A stretch of 23,244 bases of DNA from JASGCK01 sp031538565 (GCA_031538565.1 JAVKLS010000043.1:1-23244); one strand, 5' to 3'. Positions 13,395-21,795 are shown, numbered from the stretch's first letter. Numbers and translations: made by a program. The notes: generated by a model from the letters alone, not told the origin.

Positions 13395-15599
13395 TTAAGT
13401 TCGCACGACTTTGAGCACCGCTTTGACTCGCGCCATTCGTGTCAGCACTTGTTTCAGATGCGCCGCGTCACGCACGGCGATGCGCAGGCGCAGATCAGCG
13501 ATGCCCGTGGTGGGCTCTTGTGCCATGTCAATGTGGACGATATTGGCATCTGCGGCGGCAAGGTTAGAGGTAATTTGTGCCAGTACGCCTTGTCCATCTG
13601 CCGCATCAATTTGAATCGGGACGTTAAAGCTGCGTTCGATGTCGTCCGCCCACACGGCTGGCATCATGCGGTCGGCGTCTTTGCGAGCCAAGCGCGTAGC
13701 AGCTGTGCAGATGCTTTGATGAATGATCAGTCCTTCGCCATGCCCTAAGTAGCCCACGATGGCGTCGCCTGGAATGGGGTGACAGCAAGTGGCCATGCTC
13801 ATGCTAGCGGATTCGCTGCCATCAACAATAAGTTGATTGACTATTGTCGCTTCGCCGCCTCCCAGCATCACCGAGCTGGAGACTAGCAGTGGATCGCGCA
13901 GGGCCCCGCGCTCTGCCAGTAGGGTGGCGAGTCGTTTAGCTACAACGGAGGCAATGCGTTTGCCAAGACCAATGTCAGCGAGTAGCTCGTCGATATTTTT
14001 ATTGGCGGTAAAGCGCAAAACTTTGTCCCACAAGGCGTGCGAGTCTGAATCCTGCGTGGGCAAAGCGGCGTAGCCTTCGGCGCGTAGCGCTTGTGTCAGT
14101 AGCTTGTTGCCAAGCACCAGCGACTCGCTTTGCGCCTGCGTCTTCATGTAATGGCGAATTTTGGAGCGTGCGCGTCCTGTTCTAACAAACGATAGCCATG
14201 CAGGATTAGGCTGCGAGACGGATGCGGTAATGATTTCGACACGGTCGCCGTTTTTAATTTCCGTGCGTAGTGGCGCTAGTTCGCCGTTAATTTTGGCGGA
14301 CATACAGCGGTCACCAATCGTGCTGTGCACGGCGTAGGCAAAGTCCACCACGGTTGCACCGCGCGGCAACGCCAGGATGCGATTTTTGGGTGTGAACACA
14401 TAGACCTCGTCTGGGAAGAGGTCAACCCGCACGTGATCCCAAAACTCGGTGGCATCGAGGGTTTCATTTTGAATATCAAGCAACGATTGCAGCCACTGTG
14501 CGCCCACGTTGTGTCCTGCGGACGCGGTTTCCTGCGTTTTATAAAGCCAGTGCGCGGCAATGCCACTCTCCGCAATCCAGTGCATGGGTTCGGTGCGGAT
14601 TTGAAACTCTACCGTTACGCCCGAGGGTCCAATCAAGGTGGTGTGCAGCGATTGATAGCCGTTGGCTTTGGGTATGGCGATATGGTCTTTAAAGCGACCA
14701 GGCATGGGTTTGTAGAGTTGGTGCAGCACGCCAAGCGCGGTGTAGCAGTCACCCAGTGTTCCTACGATGACGCGAAAGCCAAACAAGTCACCCAGCTCAG
14801 AAAAGTTTAAATGCTTGTTACGCATTTTTTCGTAAATTGAATGTAGGGTTTTTTCACGTCCCGAAATGGATACATTCATTTCAGCTTTGATGAATGCAGC
14901 TTCTAAACTCTTTTGTCCATTACGCAAAAGATCTTTGGCGCGCGCACGCGCTTTGGCAGCGGCAGCGGCAAGCGTTTGGTAACGCCAAGGACGCAAGTAT
15001 TTAAAAGATAAATCTTGCAGTTCGCGGTAGGTTTGATCGAGTCCTAGGCGGCGCGCCAGCGGTGCGTAGATGTCTTGCGTTTCGCGGGCAATACGCGCCC
15101 ATTTGTTAGACGGCGAGTCACCCAGTGTGCGCATATTGTGTGTGCGGTCCGCCAGTTTGATGAGAATGACGCGCACGTCAGACGCAATTGCGAGCAGCAA
15201 TTTTTGAAACGATTTAGCTTGATTGGTTTCGCGCGGTGTGTCGGGGAGTTTTTCCAGCTTGGTCAAGCCATCGACCAATTCCGCAATGGGGCTGCCAAAG
15301 CGCTGAGTGATCTCGCGTTTGTCAACGCCGCAGTCTTCCAGTGCATCGTGCAGTAAAGCGGCGCACAGCGCTTGCGCGTCTAATCGCCAATCTGCACACA
15401 ATGCCGTTACGGCTAATGGATGTGTGATGTACGGTGCGCCGCTATCGCGCAATTGTCCTAAATGCAACTCGTCCGCCCAGCGGTAAGCACTTTGTACGAG
15501 CTTGATGTTCTCGTTATCTAAGTAGTGAATTTTTTTTAGTAATGAGGCAAAACTGGCCTCGGTGGCACTTTCGGATGCAGCTTTGGCGGCGGCAACCAT
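13395..15599 (-). CDS. spoT: Bifunctional (p)ppGpp synthetase/hydrolase, RelA/SpoT family
   Basis: 734 residues. The hydrolase domain has H60 (THPLAV), the H84-D85 pair in LLHDALEDCG with E88-D89, and KLADRTHNMRTLGD, so it looks active. The synthetase domain shows FGFRVIV, GRFKDHIAIPKANGYQSLHTT and VEFQIRTEPMHWIAESGIAAHW; the RxKD form (RFKD) is that of bifunctional enzymes rather than RelA's ExDD. A TGS domain (VYVFTPKNRILALPRGATVVDFAYAVHS), a helical/zinc-finger region (CCHPIPGDAIVGYLGHGEGL) and a C-terminal ACT domain follow. It makes and removes the alarmone (p)ppGpp in the cytoplasm. It is last in the yicC-gmk-rpoZ-spoT unit, starting 23 bases after rpoZ, an arrangement typical of proteobacteria. 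Confidence 0.94.
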   Translation of the reverse strand: MVAAAKAASESATEASFASLLKKIHYLDNENIKLVQSAYRWADELHLGQLRDSGAPYITHPLAVTALCADWRLDAQALCAALLHDALEDCGVDKREITQRFGSPIAELVDGLTKLEKLPDTPRETNQAKSFQKLLLAIASDVRVILIKLADRTHNMRTLGDSPSNKWARIARETQDIYAPLARRLGLDQTYRELQDLSFKYLRPWRYQTLAAAAAKARARAKDLLRNGQKSLEAAFIKAEMNVSISGREKTLHSIYEKMRNKHLNFSELGDLFGFRVIVGTLGDCYTALGVLHQLYKPMPGRFKDHIAIPKANGYQSLHTTLIGPSGVTVEFQIRTEPMHWIAESGIAAHWLYKTQETASAGHNVGAQWLQSLLDIQNETLDATEFWDHVRVDLFPDEVYVFTPKNRILALPRGATVVDFAYAVHSTIGDRCMSAKINGELAPLRTEIKNGDRVEIITASVSQPNPAWLSFVRTGRARSKIRHYMKTQAQSESLVLGNKLLTQALRAEGYAALPTQDSDSHALWDKVLRFTANKNIDELLADIGLGKRIASVVAKRLATLLAERGALRDPLLVSSSVMLGGGEATIVNQLIVDGSESASMSMATCCHPIPGDAIVGYLGHGEGLIIHQSICTAATRLARKDADRMMPAVWADDIERSFNVPIQIDAADGQGVLAQITSNLAAADANIVHIDMAQEPTTGIADLRLRIAVRDAAHLKQVLTRMARVKAVLKVVRT

Positions 15600-15622
15600 G
15601 GTGCGTTTAAATCCTAGTAGTT

Positions 15623-15823
15623 TTAGACAACTTTGCGGAGCATCTCTATGCCCACATGACCTTCAGCGATTTCGCGCAGTGCGGTGACGGCAGGTTTGTT
15701 TTTTCCTGCCACTTTAGGGGTGTGACCTTGACTGAGCATCCGAGCTCGGTAAGTGGCGCTAAGCACCAATTGAAATCGGTTTGGGATTTGCTTCAAGCAG
15801 TCTTCAACAGTAATGCGTGCCAT
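15623..15823 (-). CDS. rpoZ: DNA-directed RNA polymerase omega subunit
   Basis: 66 residues, normal for betaproteobacterial omega. MARITVEDCLKQIPNRFQLV and ATYRARML match the conserved N-terminal core that wraps the beta-prime C-terminus, and KPAVTALREIAEGHVG matches the second conserved helix. The subunit helps assemble RNA polymerase and contributes to the (p)ppGpp binding site at the omega/beta-prime interface. It lies 5 bases after the gmk stop and 23 bases before spoT, so it is co-transcribed with both. Confidence 0.95.
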   Translation of the reverse strand: MARITVEDCLKQIPNRFQLVLSATYRARMLSQGHTPKVAGKNKPAVTALREIAEGHVGIEMLRKVV

Positions 15824-15828
15824 GATGA

Positions 15829-16449
15829 TTAAATAAGTTTGAGTGCAAGAAGGGTGTCAGCGCGGGTTTTTTGCAGTGCTGAAAAAGTCAGCCTCTGCGC
15901 ATGAACGATGGCTTTGAGATCGAATAACGCACTCTCAAAAACTTCGTTAATTATAACGAAGTCAAAAGCGTGCGCCTGTGCCATCTCCTCTTGCGCATTG
16001 CGTAGGCGCAGTTCGATTTTTTCGGGGCTATCTTCGCCGCGTCGCTCAATGCGCGCGCGCAGCTCCTCTAGGCTCGGGGGCAAAATAAAAATAGACACCG
16101 CGTTGGCAAATATTTTTTTAACTTGAAATGCGCCTTGGTAGTCAATTTCCAAAATCACATCGCCGCCTGATGCAATGCGTCGCTCAATGGCGGTTTTACT
16201 GGTCCCAGATCGGTGTCCGTGTACGTTTGCCCATTCCAAAAAAGCCTTATCCGCAATCATTTGATCGAATAGGGCGTCACTAACAAAGTGATATTCGCGG
16301 CCGTCTTTTTCTTGTCCACGCGCGGCGCGTGTGGTGTGCGAAATGGAGGGCTGCACGAGGTGGTCTAACTCGCGCAAAGCTTTGACCAAACTAGATTTTC
16401 CCGCTCCGCTAGGGGCTGCGACGATAAAAAGATTGCCAGGGTAGTCCAT
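15829..16449 (-). CDS. gmk: Guanylate kinase
   Basis: 206 residues, the usual length. The P-loop is APSGAGKSSLVKAL at residues about 12-25. The GMP-binding region includes SISHTTRAARGQEKDGREYHFVS and EWANVHGHRSGTSK, and the base/lid region has EIDYQGAFQVKK, FILPPSLEELRARIERRGEDS and RLRNAQEEM. The enzyme converts GMP and ATP to GDP and ADP in the cytoplasm, feeding GTP and (p)ppGpp pools. It starts 8 bases after yicC ends and is followed by rpoZ, the conserved yicC-gmk-rpoZ-spoT order. Confidence 0.96.
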   Translation of the reverse strand: MDYPGNLFIVAAPSGAGKSSLVKALRELDHLVQPSISHTTRAARGQEKDGREYHFVSDALFDQMIADKAFLEWANVHGHRSGTSKTAIERRIASGGDVILEIDYQGAFQVKKIFANAVSIFILPPSLEELRARIERRGEDSPEKIELRLRNAQEEMAQAHAFDFVIINEVFESALFDLKAIVHAQRLTFSALQKTRADTLLALKLI

Positions 16450-16457
16450 AGTCTGGG

Positions 16458-17369
16458 TTATTCAATGTTTTGTACTTGCTCGCGCAGCTGTTCGATGAGC
16501 ACTTTCATCTCGACGGCGATCTTGGTGGTTGCTACTGTGGCTGATTTGGAGCCCAGCGTGTTGGCTTCGCGGTGCAACTCTTGGATTAAAAATTCAAGAC
16601 GTTTGCCAATTTCTTGCGGCGCAGTTTTGTTGGGAAGAAGCGTATTTTCAATTTCGGCAAGGTGCGACTCTAAACGCTCGACTTCTTCGGTGACATCCAC
16701 GCGAATGGCAAAGGCAGTCGCTTCGGACAAGGCGCGCTCTTGGGCAACGCTGGCGGTAATTTTCCCTCCATCGGCAGCCAGTGCATCGGTAAATTTCTGC
16801 AAAAATTTTTGCCGTTGTTGCTCGACCATAGCTGGAACTGAGGAGGCAACTTCGCGCTGCAGCTTGCGCAGCAAATTGACTTTGTCCAGCATGGTTTGCG
16901 CCAGTTTGCTCCCCTCAAGTTGCCGTGCCGCCATCAATTGGCGCAGTACATCTTCTGCCAAGGTAAGAACTTGCTCATCGCTGGCGATTTGAGTATTAAC
17001 GCTTGCTTTGTCGCTGGCAAGCGTCATGATTTCCGCAATCGACAACGGGGAGGCGCTTGGTGCTAAGTCCTGAATGGCGGACTGCTGCGCTAGTACGGAT
17101 TGAATGCGCTGAGTGGATAGCCCAAGGTTGCTGGTGCTTTGCGATGGCGCGGCATCGCAAAGCCGCACTTCGCACTTGCCGCGTTTAATTTGGGAGGAAA
17201 TGACGACGCGTAGCTTGGCTTCTAGGTGTCTATAGTTATCAGGCAGTTTGAAGCTGAGGTCTAAAAATCGGCTGTTGACGCTGCGGATATCTAACGTGAT
17301 GACATGGGACGCTCCAAGTGCGTTTGCGCCTGTGGCAAATCCTGTCATGCTGTAAACTGCGCCGTTCAT
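16458..17369 (-). CDS. yicC: YicC/YloC family endoribonuclease
   Basis: 303 residues, somewhat longer than the roughly 287 of E. coli YicC. The start MNGAVYSMTGFATGA matches the family's MxxSMTGFA signature, followed by DIRSVNSRFLDLSFKLP. The C-terminus carries the conserved acidic-His block (LEFLIQELHREANTLGSKS and then EMKVLIEQLREQVQNIE). Members of the family are metal-dependent endoribonucleases; E. coli YicC has been linked to small-RNA turnover. It is first in the minus-strand unit, and its start lies only 10 bases from the divergent kinase gene, so the promoter must lie within that gene. Confidence 0.92.
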   Translation of the reverse strand: MNGAVYSMTGFATGANALGASHVITLDIRSVNSRFLDLSFKLPDNYRHLEAKLRVVISSQIKRGKCEVRLCDAAPSQSTSNLGLSTQRIQSVLAQQSAIQDLAPSASPLSIAEIMTLASDKASVNTQIASDEQVLTLAEDVLRQLMAARQLEGSKLAQTMLDKVNLLRKLQREVASSVPAMVEQQRQKFLQKFTDALAADGGKITASVAQERALSEATAFAIRVDVTEEVERLESHLAEIENTLLPNKTAPQEIGKRLEFLIQELHREANTLGSKSATVATTKIAVEMKVLIEQLREQVQNIE

Positions 17370-17379
17370 TTCTCTGATT

Positions 17380-18339
17380 ATGTCAAAAACAAAACCAGCA
17401 GCCCTTCCTGTTGATACATTGATTGGTGATTACCGTATCGTCCGTAAGCTTTCGGTGGGAGGCTTTGGCTTCGTTTACCTAGCCAAGGACAAAAACGATG
17501 CGTGGGTTGCCATTAAAGAGTATCTCCCCTCGATCTTAGTTAATCGCGCTGAGGGTGAGTTATTGCCCCGCGTACTAGACGACAAGCTGCCGCTGTATTG
17601 GTTGGGGCTAAAAAGTTTTTTTGAGGAGGGCAGGGCGCTGGCGCAAATTTCGCATCCTGCCATTGTGAGTGTGCTCAATTTTTTTCGAGACAACGAAACG
17701 GTTTACATGGTGATGAATTATTTGCAAGGCGATACGCTGCAAGATTTCATCGTTACTGCGAGTGATTTAAAACGCGAAAAAGTGTTGCGTGAATCCACGA
17801 TCCGATCGTTGTTTGACGATGTTTTGCATGGACTGCGTATCGTGCATCAATCGCAAATGCTGCATTTAGACATCAAGCCTGCCAATCTCATTATTAAAAA
17901 TGACAACAAACCCGTACTCATTGATTTTGGTGCGGCGCGACAAGTGATTAACAAAGAGCAAAACGAGTCCATGCGCCCTATGTACACGCCAGGATTTGCA
18001 GCGCCTGAGATGTATCTTAAAGATGGTGCGCTGGGGCCATGGACGGATATTTACGCGGTGGGTGCTTGCATTTTCTCCTGTATGTATGGACATCCCCCTG
18101 TGGAGGCGACGACGCGTAAGTCACAGGATAAATTGCACTCTTCGATTGAGCGTTTGCGCGGCGTGTATTCAGACAACTTGATTGAGTTGGTTCAGTGGTG
18201 CATGGCTCTGGAGGTCAGTGCAAGACCGCAATCGGTGTTTGCGCTGCAAAAGCAGTTAGGCAATCTAGGCAATTTGCGCTATCAAAAAAAATCCATCGTC
18301 AACCGATTGCGCAGTAGTTTTGGAAAGTTGGTTTCGTGA
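17380..18339 (+). CDS. Serine/threonine protein kinase, cytosolic
   Basis: 319 residues forming little more than one kinase domain. The glycine loop is L24-SVGGFGFVY, the ATP-anchoring lysine is K46 (VAIKEY), the catalytic loop is H162-L163-D164-IKPAN, and the metal site is D182-FG. Then come APEMY and WTDIYAVGACIFSCMYG. Leucine replaces the Arg of the HRD motif, so activation-loop phosphorylation may not control it in the usual way. There is no membrane segment and no PASTA or FHA domain, so it is probably soluble. It overlaps a PP2C phosphatase gene by 4 bases, a standard kinase-phosphatase pair. No Shine-Dalgarno is seen before the ATG, which lies 10 bases from the divergent yicC start. 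Targets are unknown. Confidence 0.88.
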   Translation: MSKTKPAALPVDTLIGDYRIVRKLSVGGFGFVYLAKDKNDAWVAIKEYLPSILVNRAEGELLPRVLDDKLPLYWLGLKSFFEEGRALAQISHPAIVSVLNFFRDNETVYMVMNYLQGDTLQDFIVTASDLKREKVLRESTIRSLFDDVLHGLRIVHQSQMLHLDIKPANLIIKNDNKPVLIDFGAARQVINKEQNESMRPMYTPGFAAPEMYLKDGALGPWTDIYAVGACIFSCMYGHPPVEATTRKSQDKLHSSIERLRGVYSDNLIELVQWCMALEVSARPQSVFALQKQLGNLGNLRYQKKSIVNRLRSSFGKLVS

Positions 18340-19073
18340 AATTTTCAGCATATCAGCGCACCGAGCAAGGTGGGCGAAGCAGTAATCAAGATCGCGTAGG
18401 TTATTTGTACACCGCAGAGTCTGTTTTATTTGTCGTCGCCGATGGCTTGGGTGGTCACGCCAATGGTGAAATTGCGGCGCAAATGACGGTAGATACGATG
18501 ATGCAAGCGTTTCAAAAACAAGCATCCCCTGTGATTGCCGATTCGTCACAGTTTTTATCAGAGGCACTACTGCAATCTCACCAAGAAATTTTGCAGTTCA
18601 GTAGCAAATCCAATATGGAAGAGTCACCGCGTACGACCTTGGTTGCACTGCTTATTCAAAATGGCCAGGCAACGTGGATTCATTGCGGCGACTCGCGTCT
18701 GTACTGGATTCGTGGTGAAAAAATCGAACAACGCACGCGTGACCATTCCTACGCCGAACAAATGCCGCAGAGCATGATTGATAGCGCGGAGTATTTGGGT
18801 AAAGAGGTCAATCGCAATATGCTGGTCACTTGCTTGGGCGCACCAGCCGAACCTATTTATGACATCAGCCCGACAGTAGATTTGCAAATCGGTGATAAAT
18901 TTTTGTTATGCACCGACGGGCTGTGGGGATCTTTAAATGAAGACAACATTACCAAGACACTGGCTGCGTCTAGTATTTCCGTGAGTGTTCCGCAGCTTAT
19001 TGATTTGGCGCTGAAGTTGGGTGGCGTTTACAGCGATAACGTGACTGCCGTTGGCATGGAGTGGCAAGGATGA
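18336..19073 (+). CDS. PP2C-family serine/threonine protein phosphatase
   Basis: 245 residues, a typical single-domain bacterial PP2C. The metal-binding motifs are all present: SNQDRVGYL (first Asp), VVADGLGGHANGE (second Asp and Gly), WIHCGDSRLYWIR, LLCTDGLWGSL (late Asp) and YSDNVTAV at the end. It removes phosphate from Ser/Thr of proteins and most simply reverses its neighbour kinase. The start is GTG at 18336, overlapping the kinase TGA (GTGA), with GGAAAG upstream in the kinase tail, which indicates translational coupling. The TGA is shared with the rph ATG (ATGA). Confidence 0.92.
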   Translation: MKFSAYQRTEQGGRSSNQDRVGYLYTAESVLFVVADGLGGHANGEIAAQMTVDTMMQAFQKQASPVIADSSQFLSEALLQSHQEILQFSSKSNMEESPRTTLVALLIQNGQATWIHCGDSRLYWIRGEKIEQRTRDHSYAEQMPQSMIDSAEYLGKEVNRNMLVTCLGAPAEPIYDISPTVDLQIGDKFLLCTDGLWGSLNEDNITKTLAASSISVSVPQLIDLALKLGGVYSDNVTAVGMEWQG

Positions 19074-19804
19074 AGTTACTTACTTTGGCCACGCGCCAAA
19101 CGCGCGGCGCGAATCAATTGCGTCCTGTGACGATCACGCGGCGCTACACCGCGCACGCCGAGGGCGCGGTGCTGATTGAGTTCGGTGCGACCAAGGTGCT
19201 GTGCACCGCATCGGTTGAAGAGCGCGTACCGCCGCATAAGCGCGGAACAGGCGAAGGTTGGGTGACAGCGGAATATGGCATGCTGCCACGCGCTACCCAT
19301 ACGCGTTCGGATCGAGAGGCCGCACGTGGCAAACAAAGCGGGCGCACGCAAGAAATTCAGCGCCTCATTGGCCGCAGCCTGCGCGCTGTGTTTGACCTCA
19401 AACTTTTAGGCGAGCGCACGATTGCTCTGGATTGCGATGTGATTCAAGCTGATGGCGGTACACGCACTGCAGCCATTACAGGCGCATATGTGGCAGCCCA
19501 TGATGCGGTGACATGGCTCTTAGCGCAAGGAAAAATTAGCACCTCACCGCTGACGGACTCCATTGCTGCCGTTTCAGTTGGCATTGTGCAAGGGATGCCT
19601 CTGCTCGATTTGGAATACACGGAAGACTCTGCTTGCGATACAGACATGAATGTGGTGATGACGGGGGCGGGCAATTTCGTTGAAGTGCAAGGCACGGCCG
19701 AAGGCGTAGCGTTTACGCGACTTGAAATGAATGCGCTGCTCACGCTTGCCGAGCAAGGCATTGCCGAGCTTGGACGGCTGCAAAAACAATCGCTTGCAAC
19801 ATAA
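19070..19804 (+). CDS. rph: Ribonuclease PH
   Basis: 244 residues from the ATG at 19070, which overlaps the phosphatase stop as ATGA and has GGCAAGG upstream. A GTG at 19061 is in frame but weaker. Motifs are those of RNase PH: RPVTITRRYTAHAEGAVLIEFG, CTASVEERVPPHKRGTGEGW, TAEYGMLPRATHTRSDREA, SGRTQEIQRLIGRSLRA, DCDVIQADGGTRTAAI and the C-terminal MTGAGNFVEVQGTAEG. The enzyme is a phosphate-dependent 3'-5' exoribonuclease that trims tRNA and other 3' ends as a hexamer in the cytoplasm. It is followed by rdgB at 9 bases, a very common pairing. Confidence 0.95.
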   Translation: MKLLTLATRQTRGANQLRPVTITRRYTAHAEGAVLIEFGATKVLCTASVEERVPPHKRGTGEGWVTAEYGMLPRATHTRSDREAARGKQSGRTQEIQRLIGRSLRAVFDLKLLGERTIALDCDVIQADGGTRTAAITGAYVAAHDAVTWLLAQGKISTSPLTDSIAAVSVGIVQGMPLLDLEYTEDSACDTDMNVVMTGAGNFVEVQGTAEGVAFTRLEMNALLTLAEQGIAELGRLQKQSLAT

Positions 19805-19813
19805 ATTGATGCC

Positions 19814-20413
19814 GTGAAGCTGGTTTTAGCATCCAATAACGAAGGCAAATTAAAAGAGCTACAAGCGTTGTTTGCATCGCTGAATATCACGCTTGTTAAT
19901 CAAGCAACGCTTGGTATTCCCGAGGCGGAGGAGCCGCACCACACCTTTATTCAAAACGCGCTGGTAAAAGCCCAGCACGCGGCGCGGTGCAGTGGTTTGC
20001 CTGCTGTGGCCGACGACGCGGGATTTTGCGTAGATGCGCTGGGCGGCTTGCCAGGCGTGGATACCAAAAATTACGGCATCCAACATGGTTATCCCGCAGG
20101 CAGCGACGGCATGGTAGATGCCGTATTGACCGCCATGCGCGCGCACGCCAATCGACGCGCCAAATTGGTTTGCTATTTGGTTGCAGTTCGCACGCACGAC
20201 GACCCAGAGCCGCTCATCGCGAAAGGCTACGCCGAGGGCGAACTCACGCGCGAGCGCATCGGTACGGGCGGTTTTGGTTTCGATCCCGTGCTTTTTATTC
20301 CTGAAATTGGCAAAACGTTTGCCCAAATCTCCAGCATGGAAAAAAATACTCGTAGCCATCGCGGACAAGCCGCGCGGAGCATGACCGAGCTTATCCAGCG
20401 CCATTGGCTTTGA
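19814..20413 (+). CDS. rdgB: RdgB/HAM1 family non-canonical purine NTP pyrophosphatase
   Basis: 199 residues from GTG at 19814. The start MKLVLASNNEGKLKELQALF is the family's substrate-binding SNN.GK motif, followed by DDAGFCVDALGGLPGV (catalytic Asp region), GTGGFGFDPVLFIP and SHRGQAARSM. The enzyme hydrolyses ITP, XTP and dITP to the monophosphates and so keeps deaminated purines out of DNA and RNA. It lies 9 bases after rph and overlaps hemW by 10 bases. The ribosome-binding site is weak, which fits coupling to rph translation. Confidence 0.95.
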   Translation: MKLVLASNNEGKLKELQALFASLNITLVNQATLGIPEAEEPHHTFIQNALVKAQHAARCSGLPAVADDAGFCVDALGGLPGVDTKNYGIQHGYPAGSDGMVDAVLTAMRAHANRRAKLVCYLVAVRTHDDPEPLIAKGYAEGELTRERIGTGGFGFDPVLFIPEIGKTFAQISSMEKNTRSHRGQAARSMTELIQRHWL

Positions 20414-21651
20414 AAGACATCCAGCATTACCTGCGTCCAGGACTTTTGCAATTGCAAAGCTTGCCGCCGCTGTCGCTTTATATTCACTTGCCGTGGTGCA
20501 TACAAAAATGCCCATACTGCGACTTCAACAGCCACGCAATAGCCAGCAGTGCGGGTGCGGCAGGGCAGTTGGATAGCCGCGTGGAGGCTCGCTACATCGC
20601 CGCGTTGTTGGCAGATTTAGATGCTGCGTTACCGCTGATTTGGGGTCGTCCCGTGCACAGCATTTTTATTGGCGGCGGTACGCCTAGTCTTTTTTCGCCC
20701 GAGCACATTGAACAATTGCTCAGTCAAATTCGCGCGCGACTACGATTGTCGCCCGAGGTCGAAATCACACTAGAAGCAAACCCTGGAACATTTGAGCGCG
20801 ACCGCTTTAAGGCATTTAAACAAGCGGGCGTGACGCGTTTGTCCGTTGGCGTGCAAAGTTTTAATGATCAGCATCTCAAAACCTTGGGGCGTGTGCATTC
20901 AAGCAACCAAGCCAAGGCGGCATTAGAAGAGGCGGCAGCGTGTTTCGATACTTTTAACTTAGATTTGATGTACGCCTTGCCCAATCAAACGATGGCGCAG
21001 TTGCAAGAAGATTTAAAAACGGCGCTTGCTTTTCATCCACCGCATCTATCGATTTATCACCTCACCATCGAGTCCAACACCTACTTTGCCAAATATCCGC
21101 CGCCCATGCTTGACGACGACACGGCCTACGCGATGTTGGATGAAATCGCGGTCGCTACGGCTGCTCAAGGCTTACAGCGCTACGAAGTTTCGGCATTTGC
21201 ACGCAAAGATCACCGCTGCTGGCACAACCTGAATTATTGGCAGTTTGGCGATTACCTTGGTATTGGCGCGGGAGCGCATAGCAAACTGAGCTTTGCGCAC
21301 CGAATCATCAGGCAAGTACGAACCCGTGAACCGATGGCGTACATGGATGCGGCGCTTAGAGGCGCGGTAGACACTACGTTTGCAGGTGGCGCGGTAACGC
21401 AAGACGTGGAAGTTAAGCATAAAGAATTGGCGTTTGAGTTCATGCTCAATGCGCTTCGAATAAAAGAAGGCGTGCCGCTTCAATATTTCACGGAGCGCAC
21501 GGGACTGAGCTCTAACGCCATTGAAAGCGGTTTGCAAACCGCGAAGCGCAAGGGTTTGATGCAGCAGGATGACTCGCAAAAACTACAAGCTACCGAGCTC
21601 GGTTTTAATTTTTTAAGCGACCTGCAAGAGTTTTTTTTGCCTTCGGCTTGA
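20404..21651 (+). CDS. hemW: Radical SAM heme chaperone HemW
   Basis: 415 residues counted from TTG at 20404; a TTG at 20410, overlapping the rdgB TGA, is equally possible. No in-frame ATG lies before the conserved start. The radical SAM cluster motif is C32-IQKC-PYC (CxxxCxxC) after SLYIHLPW, with IFIGGGTPSLFSPE, EITLEANPGTFE and RLSVGVQSFND. The HNxxYW motif (CWHNLNYWQFGDYLGIGAGAHS) is the mark of HemW-like proteins. It is often annotated as oxygen-independent coproporphyrinogen oxidase, but HemW lacks that enzyme's N-terminal cysteine arrangement and acts as a heme-binding chaperone. It is the last gene of the kinase-to-hemW run. No clear terminator follows. Confidence 0.92.
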   Translation: MALKDIQHYLRPGLLQLQSLPPLSLYIHLPWCIQKCPYCDFNSHAIASSAGAAGQLDSRVEARYIAALLADLDAALPLIWGRPVHSIFIGGGTPSLFSPEHIEQLLSQIRARLRLSPEVEITLEANPGTFERDRFKAFKQAGVTRLSVGVQSFNDQHLKTLGRVHSSNQAKAALEEAAACFDTFNLDLMYALPNQTMAQLQEDLKTALAFHPPHLSIYHLTIESNTYFAKYPPPMLDDDTAYAMLDEIAVATAAQGLQRYEVSAFARKDHRCWHNLNYWQFGDYLGIGAGAHSKLSFAHRIIRQVRTREPMAYMDAALRGAVDTTFAGGAVTQDVEVKHKELAFEFMLNALRIKEGVPLQYFTERTGLSSNAIESGLQTAKRKGLMQQDDSQKLQATELGFNFLSDLQEFFLPSA

Positions 21652-21667
21652 GTCGGGTGGTTAGAAT
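21637..21667 (+). promoter_or_regulatory. Possible promoter for tRNA-Ser
   Basis: TAGAAT at 21662-21667 matches TATAAT at five of six positions and lies about 39 bases before the tRNA. The best -35 candidate is TTGCCT (21637-21642) at a 19-base spacing, which is weak and long. The call rests mainly on the -10 and on position. Confidence 0.3.
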
Positions 21668-21705
21668 CAAAGCCTTCATTCGAATGCAATGAACAAACCA
21701 AGAAT

Positions 21706-21795
21706 GGAAGCGTGGGAGAGTGGTTTAATCCAGCGGTCTTGAAAACCGCCGAAGGTGTGAGCCTTCCGTGAGTTCGAATCTCACCGCTTCCGCCA
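21706..21795 (+). tRNA. serT: tRNA-Ser (anticodon UGA)
   Basis: The acceptor GGAAGCG (21706-21712) pairs with CGCTTCC (21785-21791), followed by G and an encoded CCA. The anticodon stem GCGGT/ACCGC encloses CTTGAAA, giving TGA at 21740-21742, which reads UCA and related serine codons. A long variable arm (CGAAGG..CCTTCCG region), typical of class II tRNA-Ser, and the T loop GTTCGAATC are present. The gene is 90 bases long. Confidence 0.96.

Noticed and set aside
14940..14975. Short GGCAGC trinucleotide-type repeat in spoT
   Set aside because: It encodes an alanine-rich helix between the hydrolase and synthetase domains and is short and imperfect, so ordinary coding bias explains it.
18150..19050. 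Identical GVYSDN hexapeptide in the kinase C-terminus and the phosphatase C-terminus
   Set aside because: In the phosphatase it is the normal metal-binding DN motif; in the kinase it falls in a helical C-lobe region. There is no wider similarity, so it is most likely coincidence.
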